64,000 bases of DNA from Motilimonas cestriensis (lineage in GTDB: Bacteria; Pseudomonadota; Gammaproteobacteria; Enterobacterales; CBDFNC01). Position numbers and translations under genes: made by a program. Below, one piece after another: positions 26,784 to 37,161 of the stretch. The DNA is taken from the NCBI RefSeq assembly GCF_021295315.1, contig NZ_JAIMJA010000003.1, forward strand, positions 62,001-126,000. Direction: 5' to 3'. Every line of letters begins with the position of its first letter. Position 1 is the first letter of the stretch. A model generated the notes under the pieces. That model worked only from the letters and a program-made list of their open reading frames with translations. It did not search any database and was not told the origin of the DNA.

Positions 26784-28076
26784 ATGAGCATGCCTTCTAT
26801 TTTATCTCGATTACCCCGATTTCATCTTGTGGCCATATTTATTATTGCGACACTGTTTCTTCTATTCGTCATTGCTTGGCCTAGTGATAAGCCGTCTCTA
26901 ACTACTGAGCCAATGGTTAAGCCTATTGCGCTTGATATGGACCGTATTTTACAGCAACAAACCGATACGGTGGCGCAAGATCCGAATGAAGTGATAAAAG
27001 CCCATGCTGAATTTCCTGATATGTCGGGCGTGTCAGAGCATTTTGTTACGCTGCAGCCGGGTGACACGGTAGGAAAATTTTTAAGCGAGCTTAATGTATA
27101 TAGTGCTTTACCTGAGCTATTAGTGGCAGATGAAAAAGACTTGCGCCTAGGTAATGTAATGCCAGGGCAAACTCTCAACATCACCTTAGATGCGGAAGGT
27201 CGACTGTCTAAGTTAGTACTTGGCATCGACATTGCGAACAAGCTCACTTTTACTGCGACTGATGATGGTTATAGCGCAGAATTATTTACTGAGCCGGGCG
27301 AGTGGTCTGAGCGAGTGATTGCGGGTGATATTCATGGCTCTTTTAACATTAGCGCAAACAAAAACTCTCTCAGTATGAGCAGTATTACTCATATTGCTAA
27401 ACTGCTTGAAAATCGTCTCAAGTTTAGAAACCTGCGTGCGGGCGACAAGTATTACGTAGTTGTAAACGAGCAGCGAGTTAAGGGTGAGTTTTACCAGGAT
27501 GAAGTGTTAGGTGTGATAATTAAAAGCCGTAGCAACACTTACAGCGCTTTCTTACATGACGATGGCAACTATTACGATCAGGCTGGGAGTGGTTTGAATA
27601 AGGCTTATCGTAAAAGCCCACTTAACGGTAAGTTTCGCCTGAGCTCGCATTTTAATTTAAAACGTAAGCATCCAGTAACCGGTAAAATTCGTCCTCACTA
27701 TGGCACGGATTGGGCTGCACCGATTGGTACGCCAGTATATTCGATTGGTGATGGTGTGGTTGAGCGAGTAGAAAATCACCCCTTGGCAGGTAAATATTTA
27801 GTCTTAAAGCACGGTCGTCAGTACACCACGCGCTATTTGCATTTAAGTAAGATATTGGTGCGTAAAGGTGAGCGTGTATCTATGGGGCAATTAGTTGCTA
27901 AAACGGGTAACACAGGGCGTTCAACAGGCGCGCATCTGCATTTCGAATTTCACATTAATGGCCGACGAGTTAATCCCCTTAAAGTGAAATTGCCTTACTC
28001 GACAGAAATGGATGCCGCTAATCTTAAGCGTTTTAAAGCGAATGTCTTGAAGATGAAAAAACAGATGGGCGTATAG
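26784..28076 (+). CDS. M23 family murein endopeptidase
   Basis: 430 aa. An N-terminal membrane anchor (about residues 15-32) precedes an OapA/LysM-like domain (HFVTLQPGDTVGKFLSELNV) and a C-terminal LytM/M23 zinc peptidase. The zinc ligands are present: HYGTDWAAP (His and Asp of HxxxD) and HLHFEFHING (HxH). It is close to E. coli MepM, which cleaves D,D crosslinks in growing peptidoglycan. The ATG at 26784 gives a normal family N terminus. Confidence 0.92.
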   Translation: MSMPSILSRLPRFHLVAIFIIATLFLLFVIAWPSDKPSLTTEPMVKPIALDMDRILQQQTDTVAQDPNEVIKAHAEFPDMSGVSEHFVTLQPGDTVGKFLSELNVYSALPELLVADEKDLRLGNVMPGQTLNITLDAEGRLSKLVLGIDIANKLTFTATDDGYSAELFTEPGEWSERVIAGDIHGSFNISANKNSLSMSSITHIAKLLENRLKFRNLRAGDKYYVVVNEQRVKGEFYQDEVLGVIIKSRSNTYSAFLHDDGNYYDQAGSGLNKAYRKSPLNGKFRLSSHFNLKRKHPVTGKIRPHYGTDWAAPIGTPVYSIGDGVVERVENHPLAGKYLVLKHGRQYTTRYLHLSKILVRKGERVSMGQLVAKTGNTGRSTGAHLHFEFHINGRRVNPLKVKLPYSTEMDAANLKRFKANVLKMKKQMGV

Positions 28077-28115
28077 CTCGCAGCCTTATTATGCGGCTGT
28101 CATGTCGCCAGTAGC

Positions 28116-28148
28116 AAAAAGGCCGCTCACAATGTGAGCGGCCTTTTT
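28116..28148. terminator. bidirectional terminator
   Basis: AAAAAGGCCGCTCAC, loop AAT, GTGAGCGGCCTTTTT: a perfect 15-bp stem that serves both the peptidase gene and the convergent aminotransferase gene. Confidence 0.92.
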
Positions 28149-28171
28149 GATAGCACTATAAAACAAAAAGT

Positions 28172-29263
28172 TTATGGCGCTACACGTTCAACTCGTTTCA
28201 GCCAGCCTTCAGGTGCTTGGCTATGGCCTTTTTGCATGTCGGTATACAATTTGTAAATACGCTGCACATGCTCGCCTACCTCGCCATTGCCAACGGTCAC
28301 AATACGGCCATCTTCAAAAATATAAGAGCCAACGGCAGAGACTACGGCAGCGGTGCCAAAACCACCTGCTTCAATAATTTCACCTGACTCTATATCAGCA
28401 ATAAACTGATCTAACATGATGGTTTCTTGGCGCACCTCACAACCCAACTGCTCGCCTAATTCCATGATGGATTGCGAGGTGATGGATTTTAAAATTGTGT
28501 CGGTAAAGGTCGGGATGATCACCGTGCCATCTTTCAGAATATGAAAGTGATTCATTGCTCCGGCTTCTTCAATTTGCTGGTTATTGGCATCGAGGTATAA
28601 CACTTGTGATGCACCAAATTTGGCGGCGGCTTGGCCTGCTCGCAAAGATGCCGCATAGTTTCCTGCTGCTTTTGATGCCCCCGTGCCACCTGAAACTGCG
28701 CGATGGAAGGTTTTACTAATCAGTAAGCGAATGCCCTTGTTTACACCTGCAGCGTAGTAAGCACCACTAGGGCTTAACACTACGCAGAAAGTGTAGCTTT
28801 TGCTGGCGCCAATGGAGAGACGGTCTTCTGTGGCAAAAATAAAGGGGCGAATATACAAACATGCGCCTTGTTGCATCGGAAACCATAGCCGGTCGACGTC
28901 GATTAAGGCATTAATGGCATCGATTTGCATCTGTTCATCGAGATGGGGAATGCAAAGGATATCGGCAGATCGATTCATCCGCTCGGCATTTTTATTAATA
29001 CGGAATGTGTAAATTTCGCCATCTTCATGCATAAAGGCTTTAGCGCCTTCAAATATCGACTGACCATAATGCAGAGCCATCGCGCCGGGCGCCATTTCAA
29101 ATGGCCCGTAAGGCACAATGCGCGGATCGCGCCATTCGCCATCACGATAATCCATAAGAAACATGTGTTCGGTTCTAAGATTGCCAAAGCCAACGTTTTC
29201 TTCTGGCTTAAATGGCTCGGTGCGGCGCTCCGTCGCAGGTTTTAAGTTATAAGTTATATCCAT
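28172..29263 (-). CDS. ilvE: branched-chain amino acid aminotransferase (class II type)
   Basis: PLP enzyme interconverting Leu, Ile and Val with their 2-oxo acids; about 363 aa. The length and motifs (FEMAPGAMALHYGQSIFEGAKAF, then the PLP lysine in GGTGASKAAGNYAASLRAGQ, then IEEAGAMNHFHI) fit the longer BCAT group also found in eukaryotes and many bacteria, rather than the ~309-aa E. coli IlvE. The ATG at 29263 has AAGGTGG 7 bp upstream; a GTG 9 bp earlier is less likely. It is not linked to other ilv genes here. Confidence 0.95.
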   Translation of the reverse strand: MDITYNLKPATERRTEPFKPEENVGFGNLRTEHMFLMDYRDGEWRDPRIVPYGPFEMAPGAMALHYGQSIFEGAKAFMHEDGEIYTFRINKNAERMNRSADILCIPHLDEQMQIDAINALIDVDRLWFPMQQGACLYIRPFIFATEDRLSIGASKSYTFCVVLSPSGAYYAAGVNKGIRLLISKTFHRAVSGGTGASKAAGNYAASLRAGQAAAKFGASQVLYLDANNQQIEEAGAMNHFHILKDGTVIIPTFTDTILKSITSQSIMELGEQLGCEVRQETIMLDQFIADIESGEIIEAGGFGTAAVVSAVGSYIFEDGRIVTVGNGEVGEHVQRIYKLYTDMQKGHSQAPEGWLKRVERVAP

Positions 29264-29427
29264 GCATACCACCTTGATTACTGAATGAGCAGACTAGGGA
29301 GCGACTAGCGTAAAGTCAAGAGGGCACCAGCACCATTTTCTAATCATTCTTTGTTCTGCTAAAGGCGAGTAGGCTGATCATGGTTAACGATCGACGCTAC
29401 TCGAATTGGGCTATTATGAAATTGGCG

Positions 29428-30432
29428 TTAGAACGCCAGTCCTTGCAGTTTTCCTGCTTTCAGTTCGGCGCGGCTGGTGGCCGTTTCGCCTTGTAATTTT
29501 TGTTCATCGGCTTCCACTTCGGCTTCCTTACCGACATAGTCGCTCAGGCTGGAGTCTAATAATGCGGCTTCAATCCACTGGCTTAGTTCAGCTGTTTGTT
29601 CTTGTAGTGCGTCTTCATTAGCGGAAAATTGCTCGCCTTTACCGATATCATGTAACCCCGCAATAGCGCCGCTAACAAAGCAACTCACGCGATTACTGGC
29701 AAAGTGCAGTGAATTTTTGTTGTTCGCTTGGCTTTTGTCAATCACGCTTAATAAGTAAGCGGCGTTAACTAAGCGTTGCAAAGCATCTGCATCATTGGCG
29801 GGGATACGCGATTTGTCTTGATGGTAATCAAGCCACAGGCAAAACATAGTACCGGCATTAAAGTCAGCATCGGTAATTAAAGCACGACGCTCAACCAGAG
29901 TGGTTTCAGCTAAGGCGGCATGGCCAAACATCACTTGTGATACTTGGTGGAAATACAGTAGCAATGCGGTGTCGAGAGCTAAGGTTATGCTATTTTCATC
30001 AGCTTGTTCAGCATCTGCAAACCATTGCGTTAAGCTGGTTTGATCTTTTTGTAAGCGAGACTTAGCAATTTTGTTTTCATTGGCGCAAGCAGTTAAATAA
30101 CTTAATTCTAGGGCAACGGATAAGCAATTAGCGGCCAGTGTTAAGCTATTTTCGAGTTGGTAATGTTGCTTTTTTTCTGGCTTAGCGATGTGATGTAACC
30201 ATGCTAGGGTGCTTTGCGGCGTAAGTTCAATTGCCCACTGTTCTGGCGCTAGCTTATGCTGATTGAGTTGCTGATTAAAAAAAGCCACTTCGTTATGGCT
30301 TTGTTGTGCGATGCGATGGGCTAAACCTAAACGTGTGCCACTTAAAGTAGGGTAGGTAGTGGCAAATTGAGTTAAATCGGGAAAGCTAAACATGAGTGCA
30401 GTGCCTATAGAAGATAAATACCGCGCTAGCAT
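29428..30432 (-). CDS. unrecognised helical protein
   Basis: 334 aa from the ATG at 30432; a second ATG at 30393 (MFSFPDLTQFATTYPTL) would give 321 aa. Neither has a clear ribosome binding site. No signal peptide or membrane span. It is rich in Ala, Leu and Gln with few motifs; the only one I notice is GLHDIGKGEQ (about residue 270), a partial likeness to HD-type phosphohydrolases but without other HD motifs. I do not recognise the family. It is followed downstream by ilvE in the same direction. Confidence 0.7.
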   Translation of the reverse strand: MLARYLSSIGTALMFSFPDLTQFATTYPTLSGTRLGLAHRIAQQSHNEVAFFNQQLNQHKLAPEQWAIELTPQSTLAWLHHIAKPEKKQHYQLENSLTLAANCLSVALELSYLTACANENKIAKSRLQKDQTSLTQWFADAEQADENSITLALDTALLLYFHQVSQVMFGHAALAETTLVERRALITDADFNAGTMFCLWLDYHQDKSRIPANDADALQRLVNAAYLLSVIDKSQANNKNSLHFASNRVSCFVSGAIAGLHDIGKGEQFSANEDALQEQTAELSQWIEAALLDSSLSDYVGKEAEVEADEQKLQGETATSRAELKAGKLQGLAF

Positions 30433-30471
30433 AGCGCGGCTGATTTATTCGGTACAGCTTAGCTAACAATT

Positions 30472-31002
30472 TTATACTTCTTCTGGTGCTTGCGGCGGGT
30501 TTGCTCGGCTATTACGCTTGGCCTTAATCAATTTACGTTTTCGGCTATAGAAGTGCGCATGTACACCTTGGCGCATAAATTTAAAACTGTTTTCCAGCAA
30601 ATCGACGCCAACCAGTATCAGTAATACCAGTAGTGTGATAATCAGTGCTTGGCGTTCAAAGCCAATACCGATCATTAAGCCTATAGCTGCCAGCATCCAA
30701 ATACTGGCAGCAGAGGTGACGCCCATCACTTGACCATCGCGTGACATCATTACACCTGCGCCTAAAAAGCCTACACCGGTAATGATTTGACCATAAACTC
30801 GCGCTTGATCTAAAGAATGAGGCGACAACGATATGCCTACTTTTAAAAAGCTGTAAGTGCCGAGTACAATTAAACAGGCAGTACGAATGCCAACAGGTTT
30901 GCCGCGATATTGACGTTCAAATCCGATTAAGCCAGCGCAAATAACGCAAAATAGTATGCCGTGCCAATCAAATGGGTAAATATTTAGCATAGTGTTGAAC
31001 AT
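30472..31002 (-). CDS. MgtC/SapB family membrane protein
   Basis: 176 aa, with several membrane spans in the first ~130 residues. Signatures: GLIGFERQYRGKPVGIRTACLIVLG, then GVGFLGAGVMM and VTSAASIWMLAAIGLMIG. The C-terminal tail is basic and soluble and is shorter than in Salmonella MgtC. MgtC proteins help growth at low Mg and affect the F-ATPase in pathogens; the role in marine bacteria is unclear. The ATG at 31002 follows GAGGAG. Confidence 0.92.
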   Translation of the reverse strand: MFNTMLNIYPFDWHGILFCVICAGLIGFERQYRGKPVGIRTACLIVLGTYSFLKVGISLSPHSLDQARVYGQIITGVGFLGAGVMMSRDGQVMGVTSAASIWMLAAIGLMIGIGFERQALIITLLVLLILVGVDLLENSFKFMRQGVHAHFYSRKRKLIKAKRNSRANPPQAPEEV

Positions 31003-31242
31003 GGTTACTCCTCTGTTTAGGGGCGCAATATGCGACTAACCGAAGTGTGAAACAAGTATTTATTGAGTGAATTATTTTTGTGCTGAAATGAAAAATATCC
31101 GCTCAGTTAAAGTGACGGTACTGTGTGAGTTGGTTATAAGATATTAGAATATAAAATTAGCAAGACTGATTATTTCTGATATAAAGAGAAGAGTAAATTC
31201 AGCGTAGTATGGATACGCATTTAACAATATTAGGAAAATGTG

Positions 31243-32211
31243 ATGAGCAAGTTGTTTGACGATAATTCTTTAACGATAGGTAACACTCCTTTAGTGCGTC
31301 TAAACCGTGTCACTAAAGGGAATGTTTACGCCAAAGTTGAAAGCCGTAACCCTAGCTTTACTGTTAAATGTCGTATTGGTGCCAACATGATTTGGGACGC
31401 CGAGCAAAAAGGTAAGTTAAAAGCAGGCCAAGAGTTAATTGAGCCAACCAGTGGTAATACCGGTATTGCACTGGCATTTGTGGCGGCGTCGCGTGGCTAC
31501 AAACTAACCTTAACCATGCCTAGCTCAATGAGTTTAGAGCGCCGCAAGCTACTAAAAGCCTTGGGCGCAAACTTAGTGCTAACTGAAGCGGCAAAAGGCA
31601 TGAAAGGCGCGATTGATAAAGCCAATGAAATCGCCGCCAGTGATCCGGAAAAATATGTGTTACTGCAGCAATTTGAAAATCCAGCAAACCCAGCCATCCA
31701 CACCATGACTACTGGCCCTGAAATTTGGGATGCCACCCAAGGTGAAGTGGATGTGTTTGTTGCTGGTGTCGGCACCGGCGGAACCATTACTGGCGTGAGT
31801 CGTTATATTAAACAACAACGTGGAAAGAATATTATCTCGGTTGCGGTTGAGCCGGAAGATTCACCGGTGATCAGTCAAACCTTAGCGGGTGAAGATGTGA
31901 AACCAGGACCGCATAAAATCCAAGGTATCGGTGCGGGCTTTATTCCTAAAAACTTAGACTTACGCGTAATTGACCGTGTTGAAACGGTTGGCAATGATGA
32001 GTCTATTGAAATGGCGCGTCGCTTAATGAAAGAAGAGGGTATTTTAGCGGGTATTTCTTCTGGCGCGGCAGTGGTTGCTGCGGCGCGATTAGCTGAACTT
32101 GAAGAGTTTAAAGATAAAGTGATAGTGGTTATTTTGCCAAGCTCGGGTGAGCGTTACCTAAGTAGTGCGCTGTTTGAAGGTATTTTTGATGAGCAAGATT
32201 TAGTGCAGTAA
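31243..32211 (+). CDS. cysK: cysteine synthase A
   Basis: PLP-dependent O-acetylserine sulfhydrylase, 322 aa. The PLP lysine lies in [16 protein letters not shown], the substrate loop is [11 protein letters not shown] and the phosphate-binding loop [15 protein letters not shown]. The start is the ATG at 31243 ([18 protein letters not shown]), with TAGGAAA upstream; a GTG directly before it gives one extra residue. Transcribed alone with its own terminator. Regulation by CysB is expected from the family but I could not define a site. Confidence 0.97.
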   Translation: MSKLFDDNSLTIGNTPLVRLNRVTKGNVYAKVESRNPSFTVKCRIGANMIWDAEQKGKLKAGQELIEPTSGNTGIALAFVAASRGYKLTLTMPSSMSLERRKLLKALGANLVLTEAAKGMKGAIDKANEIAASDPEKYVLLQQFENPANPAIHTMTTGPEIWDATQGEVDVFVAGVGTGGTITGVSRYIKQQRGKNIISVAVEPEDSPVISQTLAGEDVKPGPHKIQGIGAGFIPKNLDLRVIDRVETVGNDESIEMARRLMKEEGILAGISSGAAVVAAARLAELEEFKDKVIVVILPSSGERYLSSALFEGIFDEQDLVQ

Positions 32212-32236
32212 TTGTTACTACCAACTTGATATAAAG

Positions 32237-32262
32237 GCCGCATTAACGATGCGGCTTTTTTT
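32237..32262 (+). terminator. terminator after cysK
   Basis: GCCGCAT-TAACG-ATGCGGC followed by seven T. Confidence 0.9.
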
Positions 32263-32420
32263 GTTTCGCATTATTACTTAACCTAAACACTGAATTCGGT
32301 ATCTTGAGATTGTTTGGGATACATCCCTATACGTTTTGTGTTTACATCTCTGAAAACGAAATTTTGCGGTAAAAATAGACTACTTGTTATTGCAACAGAC
32401 CTAAATAGAAATGAGGTTAC

Positions 32421-33173
32421 TTAATCGTTAAGCTCAATATATTCTCGGCTTTGTTTTGATAGCTCTAAAGCGCGTTGCCAGGCTTGTATCGTTTTATCCG
32501 GTGTTTGATGGTTAAATGCGATATAAAGCTCAACCTCATAAAGGTCTATGTTGGTTAATTGGATTGCGTCGGTTGGCGTGGCATTTTGAATCAATAAATC
32601 CCACAAGGTTTTGGGACTACAGCTAATTAAAGTAACCCGTTTTTTCAATAGCTGGTTAATGGTGCTGTTGGGGGTGTTGGTTAGTTTGATGTGGTTAAAG
32701 CCGAGTTTTTCGAGGGCGGCTTGTTCTGGATAGCCACGAGTGACAGCAATATGGATGTCTTTATCCAGCAGGTTAATATTGTCATACTTATTTTGATCTG
32801 ATTTGTGCTGACATAGTGAGACTTTATCTCGGGTTAATGGGCCTACCCACTTAAATAATGCTTCTCGTGCCGGCGTGCGTGCGGTTAGAAATAAGGCGCT
32901 GTTCGGCTCTCGTAACACCTTTTGGTAAGCTCTGGCCCAAGGTTTTATGCGTATGGTATCTGGTTGGCCTAATAATCGTTGCATTTTTCTCACTAAATCA
33001 ACTGATTCTCCGAGTATTTCAAATTGATCATCAATCGCAAAGGGAGGGAAGTGTTCGGTATAAAAATCTATCTTAGGTGTTTGGTGTTCGGGTGGTAAGT
33101 TGGCATGGGCAAGTTGAAAGAATAAAACGGGTAGCATTAATATTACCCAACTTATCCTCGCGATATACTTCAT
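32421..33173 (-). CDS. periplasmic substrate-binding protein (SBP_bac_3-like)
   Basis: About 250 aa with a signal peptide (MKYIARISWVILMLPVLFFQ, cleavage near AHA-NLP). It has the look of the small amino-acid-binding-like proteins common in Vibrio and Shewanella: EHFPPFAIDD near the N terminus, then VDLVRKMQRLLGQPDTIRIKPWARAYQ and LFLTARTPAREALFKWVGPL. No transporter genes are adjacent, so it may be an orphan sensor or scavenger. I choose the ATG at 33173, preceded by AAGGGTAAAG, over a TTG at 33191. Confidence 0.8.
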   Translation of the reverse strand: MKYIARISWVILMLPVLFFQLAHANLPPEHQTPKIDFYTEHFPPFAIDDQFEILGESVDLVRKMQRLLGQPDTIRIKPWARAYQKVLREPNSALFLTARTPAREALFKWVGPLTRDKVSLCQHKSDQNKYDNINLLDKDIHIAVTRGYPEQAALEKLGFNHIKLTNTPNSTINQLLKKRVTLISCSPKTLWDLLIQNATPTDAIQLTNIDLYEVELYIAFNHQTPDKTIQAWQRALELSKQSREYIELND

Positions 33174-33292
33174 TATCTTTACCCTTGCCAAACTACTTAA
33201 GGATAATAAAAGTATAAAAATACGCTTAAATTAACAATCATTAATGTTAAAAAATGTGGCTAGGCAAGTTAATCAATATTAATTAAGCCTAA

Positions 33293-33328
33293 AAAAATAG
33301 CACGCAGCCCATTAATTGGGCTGCGTGC
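33293..33328 (-). terminator. terminator after pgi
   Basis: A long near-perfect stem with arms GCACGCAGCCCA and TGGGCTGCGTGC, followed on the minus strand by TATTTTTTT, just past the pgi stop. Confidence 0.88.
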
Positions 33329-33334
33329 AGTCGA

Positions 33335-34984
33335 TTAACGCCAAGCTTTAAAGCAGTTGATCAAACCATTGGTTGACGCGTCATGAGCGCTAACACTTTC
33401 GTCACCTTGCAACTCAGGTAAAATTTGGCTCGCCAACTGCTTACCTAATTCAACCCCCCATTGGTCAAAGCTGAACACATTCCAGATAATGCCTTGAACA
33501 AAAATTTTGTGTTCGTACATGGCGATCAATTGACCAAGAACACTTGGTGTGACCTTTTTTACCATGATTGAGTTAGTTGGCTTATTACCTTCAAATACCT
33601 TAAAAGGCACAAGATGCGTTACTTCGTCTAATGATTTTCCTGCAGCAATAAATTCAGCCTCTACTTGTGCTTGGCTTTTGCCAAAGGCAAGGGCTTCGGT
33701 TTGAGCGAAGAAGTTAGATAGCAATTTAACGTGGTGATCGCCAGCAGGGTTATGGCTTTGTGCCGGGGCGATAAAGTCACACGGGATCAACTTAGTGCCT
33801 TGGTGAATCAATTGATAAAACGCGTGTTGGCCGTTAGTGCCTGGCTCACCCCAAATAATAGGGCCGGTTTGGTAGTCAATTGGATTGCCTGCGCGGTCGC
33901 AGTTCTTACCGTTTGATTCCATGTTGCCTTGTTGGAAATAAGCAGCAAAGCGATGCATGTATTGATCGTAAGGTAAAATCGCTTCGGATTCGGCGCCGTA
34001 AAAGTTGTTATACCAAACACCAAGCAAAGCTAAAATAACCGGGATGTTTTGCTCGAAATCTGTGTTCAAGAAATGTTGGTCCATTTCATGAGCCCCGTCC
34101 AGCAGTTGCTCGAAGTTATCGTAGCCAATAGTTAGTGCAATGGATAAGCCAATGGCTGACCAAAGTGAGTAACGACCGCCAACCCAATCCCAAAACTCAA
34201 ACATATTGTCGGTATCAATGCCGAACTCTGCGACTGATTTTGCGTTGGTTGAAAGCGCGGCAAAGTGCTTAGCGACAAATTCAGGTTGTTTAGCAGCAGC
34301 TAAAAACCAATCGCGCGCACTGTGGGCGTTAGTCATGGTTTCTTGGGTAGTAAAGGTTTTTGATGCAATCAAAAACAGGGTGGTTTCAGGGTTTACTTTT
34401 TTCAGCGTTTCGGTGATATGAGTGCCGTCAACATTAGAGACAAAATGCGCATTAATCCCTTCTACTTTATAAGCGTTGAGGGCTTCGGTGACCATGTAAG
34501 GGCCTAAATCAGAACCGCCGATGCCAATATTTACTATGTCGGTGATAGGTTTGCCGGTGTAGCCTAGCCACTCGCCGGAATGGATTTTATGACAAAACGC
34601 CTGCATTTTAGCGAGCACGGCGTTGATTTCTGGCATCACATCCTTGCCATCCACTTTTATTTCACTGTTGCTGCGATTACGCAGGGCCACGTGTAATACC
34701 GCGCGATTTTCGGTTTGGTTAATTTTGTCACCGTTAAACATGGCGTGGATTGCGCTTTTCAAATCAACTTCATGTGCGAGTTCGTTCAGCAGCGCTAGGG
34801 TTTCTGAGGTGACTAAATTTTTTGAGTAATCCAGCAGTAATTCGTCATTGAGTTGACAAGACAGCTGCTTAAATCGATCGGGGTTTTGGGCAAACTCTTG
34901 CGCCAACGAAATGTTGTTTTGTTCGAAGTGGGCCTGCAGCTTTTGCCAAGCTTGTGTTTCAGTTGGATTAACAGTGTTAAGCAT
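33335..34984 (-). CDS. pgi: glucose-6-phosphate isomerase
   Basis: Interconverts glucose 6-phosphate and fructose 6-phosphate in the cytosol. At 549 aa it equals the E. coli enzyme. Clear motifs: [43 protein letters not shown], the catalytic Glu region GNMESNGK, and [16 protein letters not shown]. Transcribed alone with its own terminator; the 354-bp upstream region probably carries the promoter. Confidence 0.98.
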   Translation of the reverse strand: MLNTVNPTETQAWQKLQAHFEQNNISLAQEFAQNPDRFKQLSCQLNDELLLDYSKNLVTSETLALLNELAHEVDLKSAIHAMFNGDKINQTENRAVLHVALRNRSNSEIKVDGKDVMPEINAVLAKMQAFCHKIHSGEWLGYTGKPITDIVNIGIGGSDLGPYMVTEALNAYKVEGINAHFVSNVDGTHITETLKKVNPETTLFLIASKTFTTQETMTNAHSARDWFLAAAKQPEFVAKHFAALSTNAKSVAEFGIDTDNMFEFWDWVGGRYSLWSAIGLSIALTIGYDNFEQLLDGAHEMDQHFLNTDFEQNIPVILALLGVWYNNFYGAESEAILPYDQYMHRFAAYFQQGNMESNGKNCDRAGNPIDYQTGPIIWGEPGTNGQHAFYQLIHQGTKLIPCDFIAPAQSHNPAGDHHVKLLSNFFAQTEALAFGKSQAQVEAEFIAAGKSLDEVTHLVPFKVFEGNKPTNSIMVKKVTPSVLGQLIAMYEHKIFVQGIIWNVFSFDQWGVELGKQLASQILPELQGDESVSAHDASTNGLINCFKAWR

Positions 34985-35338
34985 AAAGTGGTTACCTGGA
35001 TTTTAAGAAAATAAAGAAATAATAGTCACTTATCAGAATAGTAGAGTGTAATTATGACAAAAAAGTAAAAAACTTATCTTGGCCCACGTTCTAGTAGAGA
35101 GCAATACGGCTTATTTTGCAGTTGTTTGGATATAAAACTTTGATCTGCTTCACACTAAGTTTTTGGTTTCACTAAGCTACTGATTTTAATTAATTGTTTT
35201 TTGTTACAAAGGGTTTCAAACCATTACAACAATGTAATGGTGCGATATTTGTTGATATTTTACGCGCTGACAATAAAACCACCTAGGTGGCTAATTTGAC
35301 AGTTAATCTTTACTTTCGGGCGCATTTTTTGTGTTTGA
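34985..35338. other. 354-bp intergenic region
   Basis: Promoter space for pgi. A hairpin CCATTACA/TGTAATGG (about 35221-35240) has no T-run. CCACCTAGGTGG (about 35279-35290), followed on the minus strand by TTTTA, may end the spermidine-synthase-like gene. I see no ORF. Confidence 0.4.
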
Positions 35339-36010
35339 TCATGTGCTTTCAGATACATTGTTTCTGATAATGATCAGGTGGTTTCGCATATCCGCAACTT
35401 TGATAACTTCAGGCGATTGACCAAACTGTTGCGTGCTCAGCTGAATAACGATGTCGAGTTCGCTCTGGTTGCGTGGTAATAAATTAATGATTAACGTATC
35501 GTTAAACTTAGATCTGAGGTTTTGATAGAACTTAGCCTGAAAGATGAAATCAGGACTGCCAAAATCGCTAAATAAATCACATAAAACGACATCGGCAGGG
35601 GCTAAATCGGCGATAGCGACACTGGCATCGGCGGCTAAAACCTCTACTTGGCAGTGGCTTGGGTTGAAATAGTCATTAAACCAATCAATCACTTGCTGGC
35701 TTTGTTCAATACAGGTGTATTTTAGGTCTGGTTGTTTTTCACAGAGATAGCGGATCAGGCTGCCACCGCCTAAGCCTAACTCAGTAATAGACTCAAAATG
35801 GTGGGGTAAATGTGGCAGCAAAGTATGATGATAGCCAAACATCAGTTTACTGGGCTCTGCTTTGCTCATAATACTTTGCACCACGGTATCAAGGGTTAGC
35901 CACAAATAATCATGGTCTTCAAACAATACCCATTGCTTATCATCTTGATGCACTAAATGGCGTACCTGAGCTTGGCTGAGGCGGTTGATCAGGTCGTAGT
36001 CGGACAGCAA
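35339..36010 (-). CDS. spermidine synthase-like methyltransferase-fold protein
   Basis: 223 aa. The Rossmann motif ITELGLGGGSLIRYL is followed by CIEQSQQVIDWF and then DVVLCDLFSD, the pattern of spermidine-synthase-like proteins. It lacks the full substrate loop of true SpeE, so polyamine synthesis is not assured. The start is TTG at 36010, supported by AAGGAG 8 bp upstream and the absence of a better ATG. Divergent from the YiiD-type gene. Confidence 0.75.
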   Translation of the reverse strand: MLSDYDLINRLSQAQVRHLVHQDDKQWVLFEDHDYLWLTLDTVVQSIMSKAEPSKLMFGYHHTLLPHLPHHFESITELGLGGGSLIRYLCEKQPDLKYTCIEQSQQVIDWFNDYFNPSHCQVEVLAADASVAIADLAPADVVLCDLFSDFGSPDFIFQAKFYQNLRSKFNDTLIINLLPRNQSELDIVIQLSTQQFGQSPEVIKVADMRNHLIIIRNNVSEST

Positions 36011-36186
36011 GTGCGGCTCCTTATGCCAAGTGGTGAGAGTCTTATTTTATAACTTATTGTTTATAAAGTTTAATTATTAATGGGTCAGGCTGAATATGCA
36101 ATGCTAGAAATTAGCTAATTGAGCGGATATTGAATATTGCTGAAAGACTAGGCAATATAAGCCTTAGTAGCGAAAGGAGACATTGC

Positions 36187-37137
36187 TTGTATCATATTTT
36201 TGAACCCACCACCGAAACGGAACTTGATGACTATTTTCATTTCCGTTGGTCGATCTTAAATGCGCCTTTACAGTTGCCGATTGGCTCTGAAAAGGATGGC
36301 TATGATCCCCATGCTTTGCATCGGATGATCCGAGATCGTGACGGTAAGCCACTGGCAGTTGGACGGGTATATGTGACCGATGCCGATGAAGCGCAAATTC
36401 GTTACATGGCCGTAGAGCCTTCGCACCGTGGAAAAGGGATTGGTGCATTATTGCTAAAAGCCCTCGAACAAGCTGCGCGTGATGAAGGGGCGAAACGTAT
36501 TGTGTTGCTGTCTCGAATTAAGGCTATCTCTTTCTTTGAAAAATTTGGCTATGTTGCTGCGCAGCGTGAACCCCATCGTATGGAAGGCACGCAACTACTG
36601 CAAATGATTAAGCAGCTCGCCCCCGCGAAAAGTTTGCTGCGGGTGCCTGAATTATGCTTAGCATTAGAGCGGGTTTGGGCTGAGCAAATTCCCATTAGTG
36701 AAAAAATGGGCATTACTGTTTATCAATACACGGGCGAGCGCTTTGAAACGCGCGCCAGTTTACATGCCAATGTAAACACTAAACATGCCATGTTTGCCGG
36801 TAGTATTTATAGCCAAGCCACGTTAACGGCATGGGGACTCTGTTGGTTAAAAATGAAAGAGCAGGGTTTTGACGGTGAAATTGTGGTGGCGAAAGGTGAG
36901 ATTGCTTACCGCCAGCCTGTGACAGAACTGCCAAGAGCGGTGATCCTAAAAGATCATATTGAGGGCAGTTTTGCAGGCCTAAAAAAAGGCTGCAAGGTAA
37001 AGGTCAAAATGTCGGTGAGCATTATCAGTGGTGAGCAAAACGCGGCAGATTTTGAAGGCTTGTTTATTATTTTACCGAGAGAGTCCCAGTCTGAGCCGCC
37101 TCCTTTAAGTGATATTTACTCAGTGGCCAATGAGTAA
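36187..37137 (+). CDS. yiiD: YiiD-type GNAT/thioesterase fusion
   Basis: About 316 aa, two domains. Residues 1-~140 are a GNAT acetyltransferase (YFHFRWSILNAPLQLPIGSE, then IRYMAVEPSHRGKGIGALLL). Residues ~155-300 are the YiiD C-terminal thioesterase-like (hotdog) domain (LSEKMGITVYQYTGERFETRA..., here PISEKMG, then HAMFAGSIYSQATLTAWGL). It corresponds to E. coli YiiD (FabY), linked to initiation of fatty acid synthesis. I set the start at TTG 36187, preceded by AAAGGAGA at 6 bp; an earlier TTG at 36130 has no such site. That makes the N terminus align with YiiD. Confidence 0.85.
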   Translation: MYHIFEPTTETELDDYFHFRWSILNAPLQLPIGSEKDGYDPHALHRMIRDRDGKPLAVGRVYVTDADEAQIRYMAVEPSHRGKGIGALLLKALEQAARDEGAKRIVLLSRIKAISFFEKFGYVAAQREPHRMEGTQLLQMIKQLAPAKSLLRVPELCLALERVWAEQIPISEKMGITVYQYTGERFETRASLHANVNTKHAMFAGSIYSQATLTAWGLCWLKMKEQGFDGEIVVAKGEIAYRQPVTELPRAVILKDHIEGSFAGLKKGCKVKVKMSVSIISGEQNAADFEGLFIILPRESQSEPPPLSDIYSVANE

Positions 37138-37161
37138 TTGATAGCTAAAGCCAAACAGATC

